Shown piece after piece: positions 17,217 to 26,182 of a DNA stretch of 64,000 bases. Both the position numbers and the translations under genes were made by a program. Location: NCBI RefSeq assembly GCF_009720825.1, contig NZ_WNKY01000018.1, forward strand, positions 52,970-116,969, read 5' to 3'. The notes beneath the pieces are model-generated. The model worked only from the letters and a program-made list of their open reading frames with translations. It was not told the DNA's origin and did no database searches. The stretch's first letter is position 1. Each line of letters begins with the position of its first letter. The stretch is from Duganella radicis. Its GTDB lineage: Bacteria; Pseudomonadota; Gammaproteobacteria; Burkholderiales; Burkholderiaceae_D.

Positions 17217-19982
17217 ATGATGAAAACGACTCGCACTACCCTTCGCAGGACTGTTCTGGCAGCGCTGATTGCCGATCTGGTCCTTGCTGCCGGCGCCCAT
17301 GCCCAAACCACCCCGGACGTCGACCCGTCGGCCACCGTGGTGGTCAGCGGCATCCGCGCCTCGCTCAGCTCCTCGCTCAACACCAAGCGCTTGCAGGATG
17401 GCGTGGTGGACGCCGTCTCGGCCGAGGACGCCGGCAAATTCCCGGACACCAATATCGCCGAATCGCTGCAACGCGTGACCGGCGTGCAGATCCAGCGCAA
17501 CAACGGCGAGGGCCGCTACATCTCGGTGCGCGGCCTGGGACCGGAATTCAACAACGTGCTGGTCAACGGCCGCACCATGACCAGCGATACCGGCGGCCGC
17601 GAATTTTCCTTCGACCTGCTGTCGTCGGACCTGATTTCGAAAGCGCTGGTGTACAAGACCTCGCAAGCCTTCCTGCCGGAGGGCGGCATCGGCTCCACGG
17701 TGGACATCCAGACCGCGCGTCCGCTGTCCGGCAAGACCGGCCACACCACGGTGATCAACGCCTCCGGCGCCTACGATTCCAACTCGGAAAAGAAAACTCC
17801 CAACATCAGCGGCATGTATTCCTTCGCCAACGAGGCGCGCGACTTCGGCGTGACGGCGTCGCTGTCCTACACCGACCGCGCCTCCAAGCAGAACAAGGCC
17901 ATCACTGATGCCTGGAATTTGCGCGATGTCTCGATCATCAATGGCGACCTGAACTCCAAGGGCCTGACCATGGCCGACGTCACCACCAAAAAGCTGTACA
18001 TCCCGCAAAGCTTCGGCTACCAGCAGGAGAACGAGCGCCGCAAGCGCCTGGTCGGCAATGTGACGGTGCAGTACAATCCGACCCCAACCTGGAAGCTGAC
18101 CGCCGACGCCCTGTATTCCCACCTCGACCAGCGCAACGACGTGATCGCCTTCAGCGACTGGAACAACCCGGTGCAGCTGGGCGTGAAGTACAACGGCAAC
18201 AACCAGATCACCAGCTTCCTGCGTCCCGGCTCCATCTTCTACGCCAACAATCCGGCCATCGCCGGCCCCGGCACGCTGCTGGGCGAGGCCAATTCCAACG
18301 ACATGATCGTCAAGGGCGGCGACCGCCTGTCGACCACCCGCGCCTTCGGCCTGAATTCGAAATGGGCGCTGTCGCCGGACTGGAAGCTGGAAGGCGACGT
18401 CTCGACCTCGCGCACCACCTCCGGCTCGCCGGACATGTGGGTGGTGGCCGGCATGGTGCCGAAGAATGGCGACGTGCTGACCTTTAACGGCACGCCGGGC
18501 CTGACCTTTGGCGACGGCATCGCCGATCCGACCGCGGTGCGCGCGCACGCCGTGTCCAACGGCGACGTCCGCAATCACGACAAGCTGAACGAAGGTCGCC
18601 TGAACCTGGCGTGGTCGCAGGACATCGGCTACTTCAAGGGCCTCGATACCGGCGTGGCGTACTCGCAACGCAGCGTCGACCGCACCGAGTGGAAGAACGA
18701 TGCCTGGAATGCCTTCAGCGGCTACCACCTGGCGCTGCCGTCGTCGCTGTTCACGGTGACGCCGATCGAGAATTTCATGGGCAATGGCGCGCAGATGCCG
18801 AACGCTTACCTGAGCTTCAATCCGTACGCCTACATGAACTACCTGAACCAGCCGTCGATCCTGGCGCAGTCCAACGATCCGGCGCTGTACCTCAACACCA
18901 CCAAGTATCCGAACGGCCCGATGGCGATCGACTACACGCTGCCATCGATGTGGGGCGTGAAGGAGAAGGTCGCCAGCATCTTCCTCGACAGTAAATGGGA
19001 AGGCGAGGGCTGGTCGGCCAACGCCGGCGTGCGCGCGGTGCATGTGAAGTCGAGCTCGATCGGCATCAGCCGCGTGCTGCTGTCGGCCACCAAGAGCCCG
19101 AACGACACCACCTATATTCTGAACTACGGCCCGAGCTCGGTGACCACGGTGGACAACAGCTACAACAGCGTGCTGCCGTCGGCCAACGTCAAGTTCGACC
19201 TGACGCGCGACATGCTGCTGCGCCTGGCCGCATCGAAAACCGAAACCCGTCCGACGCTGAATCAGATGGGCGTGGACAACTGGTACGGCGGCCGCTACGG
19301 CGACGTGCAGACCGGCGGCGGCAACCCTTACCTCAAGCCGATGAAGTCCAACAACTACGACCTGTCGTGGGAATGGTATCTGTCGAAGACCAACTACGTC
19401 AGCGCGGCGGTGTTCCAGAAAAACGTGCGCGACTTCCTGGAAACCCGCCTGGTGGACATGAAGATTCCGCAGTACACGGAAGTGGTGCATGACAGCCGCG
19501 TGCGCAACGGCCAGAAGGGCAAGATCAAGGGCGTGGAAATCGCCGGCCAGTATGCCTTCGACACCTCGGTTGCCTGGCTGCGCGGCTTTGGCGTGACCGC
19601 CAACTACACCTACGTCGACGCCAGCGCCACCCGCGAGGACAACAGCACCCCGGCCTGCGGCTATCCGGGCTTGTCGCCGCAGTCGTACAACGGTTCGGTG
19701 TTTTACGAGAACAGCAAGTTCCAGGCGCGCGTGAGCTACAACTGGCGCAATCACTTCTCCATCGATTGCGGCGGCGGCAGCACCCAGCCGCGCAACCGTG
19801 CCGCCTACGGCCAGACCGACGCCAGCCTGCGCTACAACCTGACGCCGACGCTGGCCATCTACGCCGACGCCATCAACCTGACCAACTCGCGCACGCATGA
19901 ATATGCGCTGAACGAGAGCCAGTTCCTGACCCTGGAAGATGTGGGCCGCCGCGTCAGCGTCGGCTTGCGGGCGGCGTTCTAA
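17217..19982 (+). CDS. TonB-dependent outer-membrane receptor (TIGR01782-like)
   Basis: 921-residue receptor. It has a signal peptide (about 1-29, ending GAHAQ), then a plug domain with TVVVSGIRASLSSSLNTKR, FPDTNIAESLQRVTGVQIQR and VRGLGPEFNNVLVNGR. The 22-strand barrel ends in VSVGLRAAF. The opening matches the Xanthomonas/Caulobacter-type receptors that import oligosaccharides or peptides. The ribosome site GGAG is only 2 bp from the first ATG, so the ATG at 17220 may be the true start. Its stop overlaps the stop of the opposing receptor gene by 3 bp. No sigma/anti-sigma pair or degradative enzyme lies beside it to name a substrate. Confidence 0.93.
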   Translation: MMKTTRTTLRRTVLAALIADLVLAAGAHAQTTPDVDPSATVVVSGIRASLSSSLNTKRLQDGVVDAVSAEDAGKFPDTNIAESLQRVTGVQIQRNNGEGRYISVRGLGPEFNNVLVNGRTMTSDTGGREFSFDLLSSDLISKALVYKTSQAFLPEGGIGSTVDIQTARPLSGKTGHTTVINASGAYDSNSEKKTPNISGMYSFANEARDFGVTASLSYTDRASKQNKAITDAWNLRDVSIINGDLNSKGLTMADVTTKKLYIPQSFGYQQENERRKRLVGNVTVQYNPTPTWKLTADALYSHLDQRNDVIAFSDWNNPVQLGVKYNGNNQITSFLRPGSIFYANNPAIAGPGTLLGEANSNDMIVKGGDRLSTTRAFGLNSKWALSPDWKLEGDVSTSRTTSGSPDMWVVAGMVPKNGDVLTFNGTPGLTFGDGIADPTAVRAHAVSNGDVRNHDKLNEGRLNLAWSQDIGYFKGLDTGVAYSQRSVDRTEWKNDAWNAFSGYHLALPSSLFTVTPIENFMGNGAQMPNAYLSFNPYAYMNYLNQPSILAQSNDPALYLNTTKYPNGPMAIDYTLPSMWGVKEKVASIFLDSKWEGEGWSANAGVRAVHVKSSSIGISRVLLSATKSPNDTTYILNYGPSSVTTVDNSYNSVLPSANVKFDLTRDMLLRLAASKTETRPTLNQMGVDNWYGGRYGDVQTGGGNPYLKPMKSNNYDLSWEWYLSKTNYVSAAVFQKNVRDFLETRLVDMKIPQYTEVVHDSRVRNGQKGKIKGVEIAGQYAFDTSVAWLRGFGVTANYTYVDASATREDNSTPACGYPGLSPQSYNGSVFYENSKFQARVSYNWRNHFSIDCGGGSTQPRNRAAYGQTDASLRYNLTPTLAIYADAINLTNSRTHEYALNESQFLTLEDVGRRVSVGLRAAF

Positions 19983-22081
19983 AGCCTGACGCTCAGCTGC
20001 AACGCCAGGGCGCGCGGCGATACCGGAATGTCAAACGGTAGCGCCAGCCCTGGCGCCTGGCTGGGCTCGCGCGCGTCGGCGTTGAACAGGTTGCGCACGG
20101 TGGCGGACACGCTCCAGCCATGCGGCAGCTGGTGGCTGAGGACGGCGTCCACGGTGCGGTAGTCGGCAATCGGCGCGCGCGCGTCGCCGGGCGCGCGGCG
20201 GCGGCCGGCCACCCAGTTCAGTTGCGGGCCGAGGCGCCAGCTGGATGCAAAGCTCCAGTCCAGCCGGGTGTAGGCGTGATGGCGCGGCGCATAGCCGGGG
20301 TCCTTGCCGGTGGCCGGATCGTGCGCGTGCTGGCGCGCATAGTTGGCCAGCCAGCGCAGGTCCTGGTTGACGTCCCAGGTCAGTTCGATTTCACCGCCCT
20401 TGCCGTCGACGCTGCCGCTGTTCTGGTAGGTGGCGCCCGGCGCCGGCGCCGTGTTGGCCATCGAGCGGATCAGGTCTTTCATGGCGTAGCGGTACAGGCT
20501 GAGGTTGACCGCCAGGTCGGGCCGCGCCTGCCATGCCAGCGCCGCTTCGGTGGTGGCGATGGTTTCCGGCCGTATCCGCGGATTGCCCATGTTGACCGGG
20601 TTGATGCCGGTCTGCTCGTTGAAGCTGGGCGAGCGGAAGGCGCGGCCATGCAGCAGTTTGACCGTGACGTTGAGGTCGGCATCCCACACCAGCGCCAGGC
20701 GCGGATTGGTGGTGCCGCCGAAGTCGGAATAGTCGTCATGGCGCACCCCGGCCGTCAGCGCCCAGTCCGGCGCGAACTGCCATTCATCCTGCACATAGAG
20801 GTAGTCGATCTTGCGCCGCTGCGGCCGGATGTGCGGCTGGATGGCGCCGTAATCGATCACCGGGCCGGTGGGGACCGGCACGCCGGCCGGCGTCAGCAGG
20901 AAATTCTTCAGGGTGCTGACCTGGTACAGATACAGGTCGTCATGGCCGGCGCCCATCCGGATCGCATGGCCGCGCCAGCCGCTGTAGCTGGCAAACACGG
21001 CGCCGCGCAGATTGCGCTCCCAGCGGTTGGGGCCGCCGATCATCCCGTTCGGGAACAGGTTGGGGCCGATGCGCGCGCCGGCCGGGAACAGGCCGAGGCC
21101 GTCGGGCGTCTGCTCGGTGAAGAACATGTAGCTGAGCGAGGCACCCACGCTCCACACGTCCGACAGGTCGGGCGCGTTCCACGACAATTCGCTCAGGGCC
21201 GAGCCGCTGCGCGCCTTGTGGTCCGGATCGAGCGCCGAATTGACGCCGACCCCGGTGCCGACGTCGCTGCGCCATTTCAGGTTGGTGCGCCAGCGCCAGC
21301 GCTGCCAGGCCAGGTCCAGCCCGCCGTCGAAGGCGTTGTAGCCGGCGTTGATCTCGCCGGGCGCCTTGCTCACATGGGTGCCGAAGCGGCTGTCGTTGAG
21401 GGTTTGCGCGTCGGACTGGACCGTGCGGTCGGAACCGTCGGTGCGGCCCACTTGCAGGTAGGCGGCGATGGCCAGCTGGTCCTGCTTGTGACCGTACTCC
21501 AGCCACGCCTCGCGCGCGTCGAACGAACCGGCGCGCGCGCCCACGCGCAGGCCCGGCATCTGTTCGGCGGTCTTGGTGATGATGTTGATGACGCCGGCAA
21601 AGGCGTCGGCGCCATACAGCGCCGAGCCGGGGCCGCGGATGATCTCGATGCGCGCCACATTGGTCAGCGGCATGCTGACCCACATATTACCCTTGTCGCC
21701 GTTGTAGTCGGTGTTCAGGCGCAGGCCGTTGAGCAGCACCAGCACTTGCGGATTGGTGGGGCCGCCGCCGCCGATGCCGCGGATGATGTAGTTGGGCGCA
21801 TGCATGGGCGCCGCGCGCGTGACATGCACACCGGCCACCGATTCCAGTACATGGTCGAGGTCGGTCGCGCCCATGGCGGCGATGTCTTCCGCCGTGATCA
21901 CCGAGGCCACCGCCGGCGCCCGGCGCAGCGTTTGCGTGCTGCCGGTCGCCAGGCTGATGGCAAAGCGGTCCATGCCATACAGGGAGAGATCCTCGTCCTC
22001 AGGGGAGGCGGTGGCCGACAACGGGTAGCAGGTCATCACCGCCAGGGCGATCAGGCAGCGCCGGGAAAATAGCAGAGTCAT
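19979..22081 (-). CDS. TonB-dependent receptor (BtuB/CirA-like)
   Basis: 700-residue outer-membrane receptor with signal peptide (about 1-25, SATAS). The plug domain reads APAVASVITAEDIAAMGATDLDHVLESVAGVHV, then YIIRGIGGGGPTNPQVLVLLNG, then RIEIIRGPGSALYGADAFAGVINIITK. The barrel ends in LALQLSVRL. By style it belongs to the siderophore, vitamin B12 and colicin receptor group rather than the sugar group. It converges with the neighbouring receptor. The substrate is unknown. Confidence 0.92.
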   Translation of the reverse strand: MTLLFSRRCLIALAVMTCYPLSATASPEDEDLSLYGMDRFAISLATGSTQTLRRAPAVASVITAEDIAAMGATDLDHVLESVAGVHVTRAAPMHAPNYIIRGIGGGGPTNPQVLVLLNGLRLNTDYNGDKGNMWVSMPLTNVARIEIIRGPGSALYGADAFAGVINIITKTAEQMPGLRVGARAGSFDAREAWLEYGHKQDQLAIAAYLQVGRTDGSDRTVQSDAQTLNDSRFGTHVSKAPGEINAGYNAFDGGLDLAWQRWRWRTNLKWRSDVGTGVGVNSALDPDHKARSGSALSELSWNAPDLSDVWSVGASLSYMFFTEQTPDGLGLFPAGARIGPNLFPNGMIGGPNRWERNLRGAVFASYSGWRGHAIRMGAGHDDLYLYQVSTLKNFLLTPAGVPVPTGPVIDYGAIQPHIRPQRRKIDYLYVQDEWQFAPDWALTAGVRHDDYSDFGGTTNPRLALVWDADLNVTVKLLHGRAFRSPSFNEQTGINPVNMGNPRIRPETIATTEAALAWQARPDLAVNLSLYRYAMKDLIRSMANTAPAPGATYQNSGSVDGKGGEIELTWDVNQDLRWLANYARQHAHDPATGKDPGYAPRHHAYTRLDWSFASSWRLGPQLNWVAGRRRAPGDARAPIADYRTVDAVLSHQLPHGWSVSATVRNLFNADAREPSQAPGLALPFDIPVSPRALALQLSVRL

Positions 22082-22218
22082 CTTGAAAATTAAACTACAT
22101 CAATAACTCAACAATACACGGGTGGTGACGGCTTCACAAACTGCTGTTGTCAAAGTGCATCAGACCAGGGTGGCGATATGGTAATGTAGACACATTTGCC
22201 AGCAGAAACATCAGTCCC

Positions 22219-23556
22219 ATGCGCGAGAACCAGCCGAATGCAGCGCCACCGCCGGTCAGTTTTGGCCAAGCCTTGCGGTTCTGGTTCAAGCTGGGCCTGA
22301 TCAGCTTTGGCGGGCCGGCCGGACAGATCGCCATCATGCACCAGGAGCTGGTGGAGAACCGGCGCTGGATTTCCGAGCGGCGCTTCCTGCACGCGCTCAA
22401 CTACTGCATGCTGCTGCCGGGCCCGGAGGCGCAGCAACTGGCGACCTACATCGGCTGGATGCTGCACCGGACCCGTGGCGGCGTGGCGGCCGGCGCGCTG
22501 TTCGTGCTGCCATCGCTGCTGTTGCTGATTGCCTTGTCCTGGGTGTACATCGCGTTTGGCGAGATGCCGCTGGTGGCCGGGCTGTTCTACGGCATCAAGC
22601 CGGCGGTGACGGCCATCGTGGTGCAGGCCGCGCATCGCATCGGTTCGCGCGCCTTGAAGAACAACTGGCTGTGGGGAATTGCGGCGGCGGCCTTTGTCGC
22701 CATTTTCGCGCTCAACATTCCGTTCCCGGCGATTGTGGCGGTGGCGGCCGCCATCGGCTACGTGGGGGGCCGCGTGGCGCCGGATCAATTCAAGGCCGGC
22801 GGCGGCCACGGCAAGGCCGACACATCCTACGGCCCGGCGCTGATCGACGACGACACGCCGACGCCCGAACATGCGCGTTTCCGCTGGTCGCGGCTGGCGC
22901 TGGTGGTCGCGGTGGGCGCCGTGTTGTGGGCCGCGCCGATGGGCGTACTGACCTTGCTGTTCGGCTGGCACCACACGCTGACGCAAATGAGCTGGTTCTT
23001 CACCAAGGCCGCGCTGCTGACCTTTGGCGGCGCGTACGCGGTGCTGCCGTACGTGTATCAGGGTGCGGTGGCGCACTACGGCTGGCTGAGTGCGACGCAG
23101 ATGATGGATGGCCTGGCGCTGGGCGAAACCACACCGGGGCCGCTGATCATGGTGGTGGCGTTTGTCGGCTTTGTCGGCGGCTATCTCAAGGCCGTGTTCG
23201 GCCCGGATGCCTTGTTCCTGGCGGGGGCGGTGGCGGCAACGCTGGTGACGTGGTTCACCTTCCTGCCATCGTTCCTGTTTATTCTGGCGGGCGGGCCGGT
23301 GGTGGAATCGACCCATGGCGACATCCACTTCACCGCGCCGCTGACGGCGATCACGGCGGCGGTGGTGGGCGTGATCCTCAACCTGGCGCTGTTCTTCGGC
23401 TACCACGTGCTGTGGCCGCAGGGTTTCGATGGGCGGTTCGACTGGGTGTCGGCGCTGATCACCATCGGCGCCGGCGTGGCGCTGCTGCGCTACAAGCGCA
23501 ACGTCATCCACGTCATTGCTGTCTGCGCGCTGATCGGGCTGGTCCTGCGCTATTAG
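22219..23556 (+). CDS. chrA: Chromate ion transporter (CHR family)
   Basis: 445-residue two-domain transporter. Both halves show CHR family motifs: FWFKLGLISFGGPAGQIAIMH with PGPEAQQLATYIGW in the N-half, and FFTKAALLTFGGAYAVLPYV with GLALGETTPGPLIMVVAFVGFVGG in the C-half. It has about ten to twelve membrane helices. Family members export chromate and give resistance; a sulfate-related role is also possible. No chromate regulator (chrB) is adjacent. The ATG at 22219 begins MRENQPNAAPPPVSFGQALRF. Its stop codon overlaps the convergent small gene by 4 bp. Confidence 0.92.
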   Translation: MRENQPNAAPPPVSFGQALRFWFKLGLISFGGPAGQIAIMHQELVENRRWISERRFLHALNYCMLLPGPEAQQLATYIGWMLHRTRGGVAAGALFVLPSLLLLIALSWVYIAFGEMPLVAGLFYGIKPAVTAIVVQAAHRIGSRALKNNWLWGIAAAAFVAIFALNIPFPAIVAVAAAIGYVGGRVAPDQFKAGGGHGKADTSYGPALIDDDTPTPEHARFRWSRLALVVAVGAVLWAAPMGVLTLLFGWHHTLTQMSWFFTKAALLTFGGAYAVLPYVYQGAVAHYGWLSATQMMDGLALGETTPGPLIMVVAFVGFVGGYLKAVFGPDALFLAGAVAATLVTWFTFLPSFLFILAGGPVVESTHGDIHFTAPLTAITAAVVGVILNLALFFGYHVLWPQGFDGRFDWVSALITIGAGVALLRYKRNVIHVIAVCALIGLVLRY

Positions 23557-23810
23557 CGCGGCTTTTTCTTTTGCGTCTGGCGCTGTTGCTGCTTGCGCTG
23601 GGTTTCGTTCTTGTTCTGCTTGGCCTGGTACAGCGCGGCCGCTTCCACCTTGGCTTGGGCGAACGAGCGCAATTCTTCCTGGTCGTCGTGAGTGACGAAG
23701 TAATCATTGGCCTGCGCATCCACCACCAGCTTGATCGCCGCCTCGTCAGAGAGGTCATACATTTCGGTCAGCAGGGTTGCGATCTCGTCGAGGAATTCTT
23801 CGTAGGTCAT
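23553..23810 (-). CDS. Small conserved-looking hypothetical protein
   Basis: 85 residues: an acidic helical N-terminal half (MTYEEFLDEIATLLTEMYDL, then AIKLVVDAQANDYFVTHDD) and a very basic Gln/Lys-rich tail (TQRKQQQRQTQKKKPR). It has no membrane segment or signal. I do not recognise a family. The strongly charged tail could bind nucleic acid. It overlaps the end of chrA by 4 bp on the opposite strand. Confidence 0.6.
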   Translation of the reverse strand: MTYEEFLDEIATLLTEMYDLSDEAAIKLVVDAQANDYFVTHDDQEELRSFAQAKVEAAALYQAKQNKNETQRKQQQRQTQKKKPR

Positions 23811-23888
23811 GATGGTTCAGGATAGGACAGTGCGGGGCGGGATTTTACCATGCCTGCGTGGCCAGCTCTTTTTCGAGCTTTCACGCGA

Positions 23889-24059
23889 TCATCCGCCACT
23901 GACCCGATGGACTATCGCCGCTGCAATCCCGGCAAATAAACCGACAAACAAGGCGTGCCCCCAATTGACAAGATAAGGAGGGGTCAGATAGCCGGTATAA
24001 ATAATGGTGCCAACAAATGTGCCGCTACCGAATAGAAAGGAAACAGACAATTTTTTCAT
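23889..24059 (-). CDS. 56-residue small membrane protein
   Basis: Small frame starting with the ATG at 24059, which overlaps the TGA of the upstream CPBP-like gene (ATGA). The product has two hydrophobic stretches, about residues 5-22 (LSVSFLFGSGTFVGTIIY) and 34-50 (GHALFVGLFAGIAAAIV), joined by a short GYLTPPYL loop. Translational coupling suggests a partner or regulatory subunit of the CPBP-like protein. The bases are AT-richer than the surrounding core genes. Confidence 0.6.
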   Translation of the reverse strand: MKKLSVSFLFGSGTFVGTIIYTGYLTPPYLVNWGHALFVGLFAGIAAAIVHRVSGG

Positions 24060-24577
24060 GTATATAAAGAGGCGGCGGTGGTTGCCAGCACGACCGTGGT
24101 GTTAATCAGCATATGAGGAATCAAAGCGGCGGTGCACGCTTTTAAGAAAGACTCCTCACGCCAGATGAGATATCCAGATGATAATACAAAAAACGTCCAT
24201 ACTGTTCCGAAGAACCATAGCGGTCCGATGGTTCCGTGGATGCCTGCAACCAGCAGCGCGCTGACGGCAGCAACTACATTTTTTCGCTTGGTAAAAATTA
24301 GTATGAGGCGAATTATCAAGGCCAATATCAACGTTTCTAACGCCGGCCCGACTAATATTGTGAATGCAACAGCAGTACTCGTCAGCGATTGTTCCGGAGC
24401 CTTTATAGTTTCCAGATCGGTACCTGTCCAGCGCAGAATGCTTGAGGCCAAAATATAAAAGATAGTGGATGGAATCAAGGCGAGAGGAAATGACAGGCAA
24501 CAGAAATTCAATAGCGACTTCTTTTGAGTGGCTAACGATTCCAACCGCATCAGTTTGTCTATGCAATAGTGAAGCAT
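24056..24577 (-). CDS. CPBP-like intramembrane protease family protein
   Basis: 173-residue polytopic protein with about five membrane helices. Degenerate CPBP (Abi) motifs occur in the right order: GPALETLILALIIR (usual EExxxR), ALLVAGIHG (usual FxxxH) and IPHMLINTT (usual HxxxN). The first Glu of the EE pair is absent, so activity is uncertain. In bacteria such proteins process peptides or confer bacteriocin self-immunity. It lies just downstream of the peptide-biosynthesis cluster on the same strand, about 100 bp away, which makes an immunity role an attractive guess. The start is uncertain because no ribosome site is clear. Confidence 0.6.
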   Translation of the reverse strand: MLHYCIDKLMRLESLATQKKSLLNFCCLSFPLALIPSTIFYILASSILRWTGTDLETIKAPEQSLTSTAVAFTILVGPALETLILALIIRLILIFTKRKNVVAAVSALLVAGIHGTIGPLWFFGTVWTFFVLSSGYLIWREESFLKACTAALIPHMLINTTVVLATTAASLYT

Positions 24578-24605
24578 GCTAATAATAATTCATGATGGCG
24601 CGCTA

Positions 24606-24632
24606 TTGGGTTCAAGCGTGGCCTGAACCCAA
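24606..24632. terminator. Hairpin after the modified-peptide operon
   Basis: TTGGGTTCA / TGAACCCAA forms a perfect 9-bp stem about 50 bp beyond the last gene of the operon. No T-run follows on the minus strand, so termination by this hairpin alone is doubtful. Confidence 0.4.
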
Positions 24633-24680
24633 ATGCTCTAGGCCAGTAAGACTTGCCGTGTGTATTTTTTTAGTGCCTCC

Positions 24681-25721
24681 TTATGCTATGGATTGTTTGC
24701 GAATGGTTTTTGCTTTAATGGACGTCAGCCATTTTTCCATGTCGGCGTAAAACTCCAGCTTGGAGTCATAGCGTGGCGGCAGCCATTGCGTGCTGGGAAT
24801 CCACGACTGAATGGCAACGAAGTACCCCTGGTCATCGCCAAAGAAATGGGCGTGGTCGTAGTGGCGAGCCGCACGGTAGGCGCCGGTCTCCTGCCATACC
24901 GATTTCCGCAGGCTCAGCACGGTGTCGCAGTCGGCCGGCCGGTACACCGTGCTGGTCAGGCCCATCGCGTCGAGATAGCCGAAATACAGGCCATACTCGG
25001 TCCAGCCCTGGTTTTCGGCCAGCACGCTGGCCCAGTCCTTGCCGTGGACATTTTCCAGCGCGCCCAGCATCGCCGCAACATGGGGCGCAGACAGGATGAC
25101 CGGGGTCTCGCCGTAGAACACTGTACAGTCGATGCCGGCATCATCCTGACCCAGGATCGCCAGCGAAGCCCTGCGGCGCCCGGTCTTGATGCGGACTTCT
25201 TTACCGACAAACACCGGTGAATAGAGCGCGCCGTAGTCGGCGGCGGTTTCGATATTCAGCAACGCGCGGCCGTCGGCGACGAAACTGGCGTGGCTGCACG
25301 GACGAATGCATACCAGGTCACTGTCGATGACGAAATACAGGCGCGTCTTGACGATGCGATGCGCGGCCAGCTTGATGATCTGCTGCGCATACCAACCGCC
25401 CAAACCGTCGACATTGGCCTTTAGCACGCCATCCATGGCGCTTGCCACGCTGGACTCGGCAAGCACGAGGTAGCGCTGGTCGCACGTGACCGCCGCGACA
25501 ATGTCGCGCACCGCGGCGCACTGGCCATCGGGGCAGACAATGATGAATTCGCACAAGTCGTCCTGGCGAAACAGCAGCGTGAACGAACGCAGGAACAAGC
25601 GCACGCGCGCCTCGGCATCCTTGTTGACTTCATCTCTCCAGCTGGACGCGTCCGTGAACTGTTCGCGCAAGGACAGCGGCATGACGAATGAGAGCTGGTT
25701 CCCGGGGACAGGATGGTTCAC
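24681..25721 (-). CDS. DUF6492 family glycosyltransferase-like protein
   Basis: 346-residue soluble protein with a GT-A-like layout. It has an N-terminal Rossmann-like segment, a central DSDLVCIRP stretch that acts like a DxD metal/nucleotide-sugar motif (about residue 133), and later SLRKSVWQETGAYRAARHYDHAHFFGD. This matches proteins annotated DUF6492, found in polysaccharide and glycan clusters. The GTG at 25721 overlaps the TGA of the HlyC-like gene (GTGA), which points to coupled translation as the last gene of the operon. An ATG at 25683 is an alternative start. The acceptor is unknown. Confidence 0.7.
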   Translation of the reverse strand: MNHPVPGNQLSFVMPLSLREQFTDASSWRDEVNKDAEARVRLFLRSFTLLFRQDDLCEFIIVCPDGQCAAVRDIVAAVTCDQRYLVLAESSVASAMDGVLKANVDGLGGWYAQQIIKLAAHRIVKTRLYFVIDSDLVCIRPCSHASFVADGRALLNIETAADYGALYSPVFVGKEVRIKTGRRRASLAILGQDDAGIDCTVFYGETPVILSAPHVAAMLGALENVHGKDWASVLAENQGWTEYGLYFGYLDAMGLTSTVYRPADCDTVLSLRKSVWQETGAYRAARHYDHAHFFGDDQGYFVAIQSWIPSTQWLPPRYDSKLEFYADMEKWLTSIKAKTIRKQSIA

Positions 25722-26155
25722 GTGGCTGCGCCCGCGTGGTTCAATTGCAAGTACCTAAAGCCGGCCGAGGTCCGGACCACCAGGCGCTTTCTGTTCTTCC
25801 GGGCGTAGTAAACGGCCCGCCGGGAGGCCAGGAATTGCCGGAAGGCCGCCTGCGCCTCTTCCCGGAACGGGTAGACGAAAAACACCGCCAGCAACAGCGC
25901 GATATTGCCCTCCTTGTATTCCCAGAAATGGGTCGGGAAGAGGTTGAATTGATCGGCCATCCTGACACTGTCCTTGTTGCCGCCCGCCCAGATAACCAGC
26001 CCGACAGGCTGTGCCTTGGCGCTGTGCAGGATGGTCAGGGTGCCGGCGTGGGCCGCGTTCACGAGACTGCTCATTAGGGGCGGATCGACGGGCACGGCCA
26101 GACGGGCGAGCAGTTCGATTGCGGCGGCGAGTTCTGGCGGGGATGGAATGTTCAT
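25718..26155 (-). CDS. HlyC-like (toxin lysine-acyltransferase fold) protein
   Basis: 145 residues. The segment QPVGLVIWAGGNKDSVRMADQF, then EYKEGN, then VFFVYPF aligns by eye with the HlyC core (PVAYCSWA, then SGDRKWFIDWIAPF), and RRAVYYARKNRKR matches the basic C-terminal strand. HlyC-like proteins acylate RTX toxins, and homologues (MchD/MceI) act in siderophore-microcin maturation. The catalytic His and Asp of HlyC do not appear at the expected places, so the chemistry may differ. It sits between a GT2 gene and the DUF6492 gene in the peptide-export operon. The assignment is by pattern only. Confidence 0.45.
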   Translation of the reverse strand: MNIPSPPELAAAIELLARLAVPVDPPLMSSLVNAAHAGTLTILHSAKAQPVGLVIWAGGNKDSVRMADQFNLFPTHFWEYKEGNIALLLAVFFVYPFREEAQAAFRQFLASRRAVYYARKNRKRLVVRTSAGFRYLQLNHAGAAT

Positions 26156-26182
26156 GGCTTGGTCTCCGTGTCGTGGCGCGGC

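Noticed and set aside
17145..19898. 917-codon minus-strand frame opposite the first TonB receptor
   Set aside because: Composition is typical antisense shadow; the plus-strand receptor has clear plug and barrel motifs.
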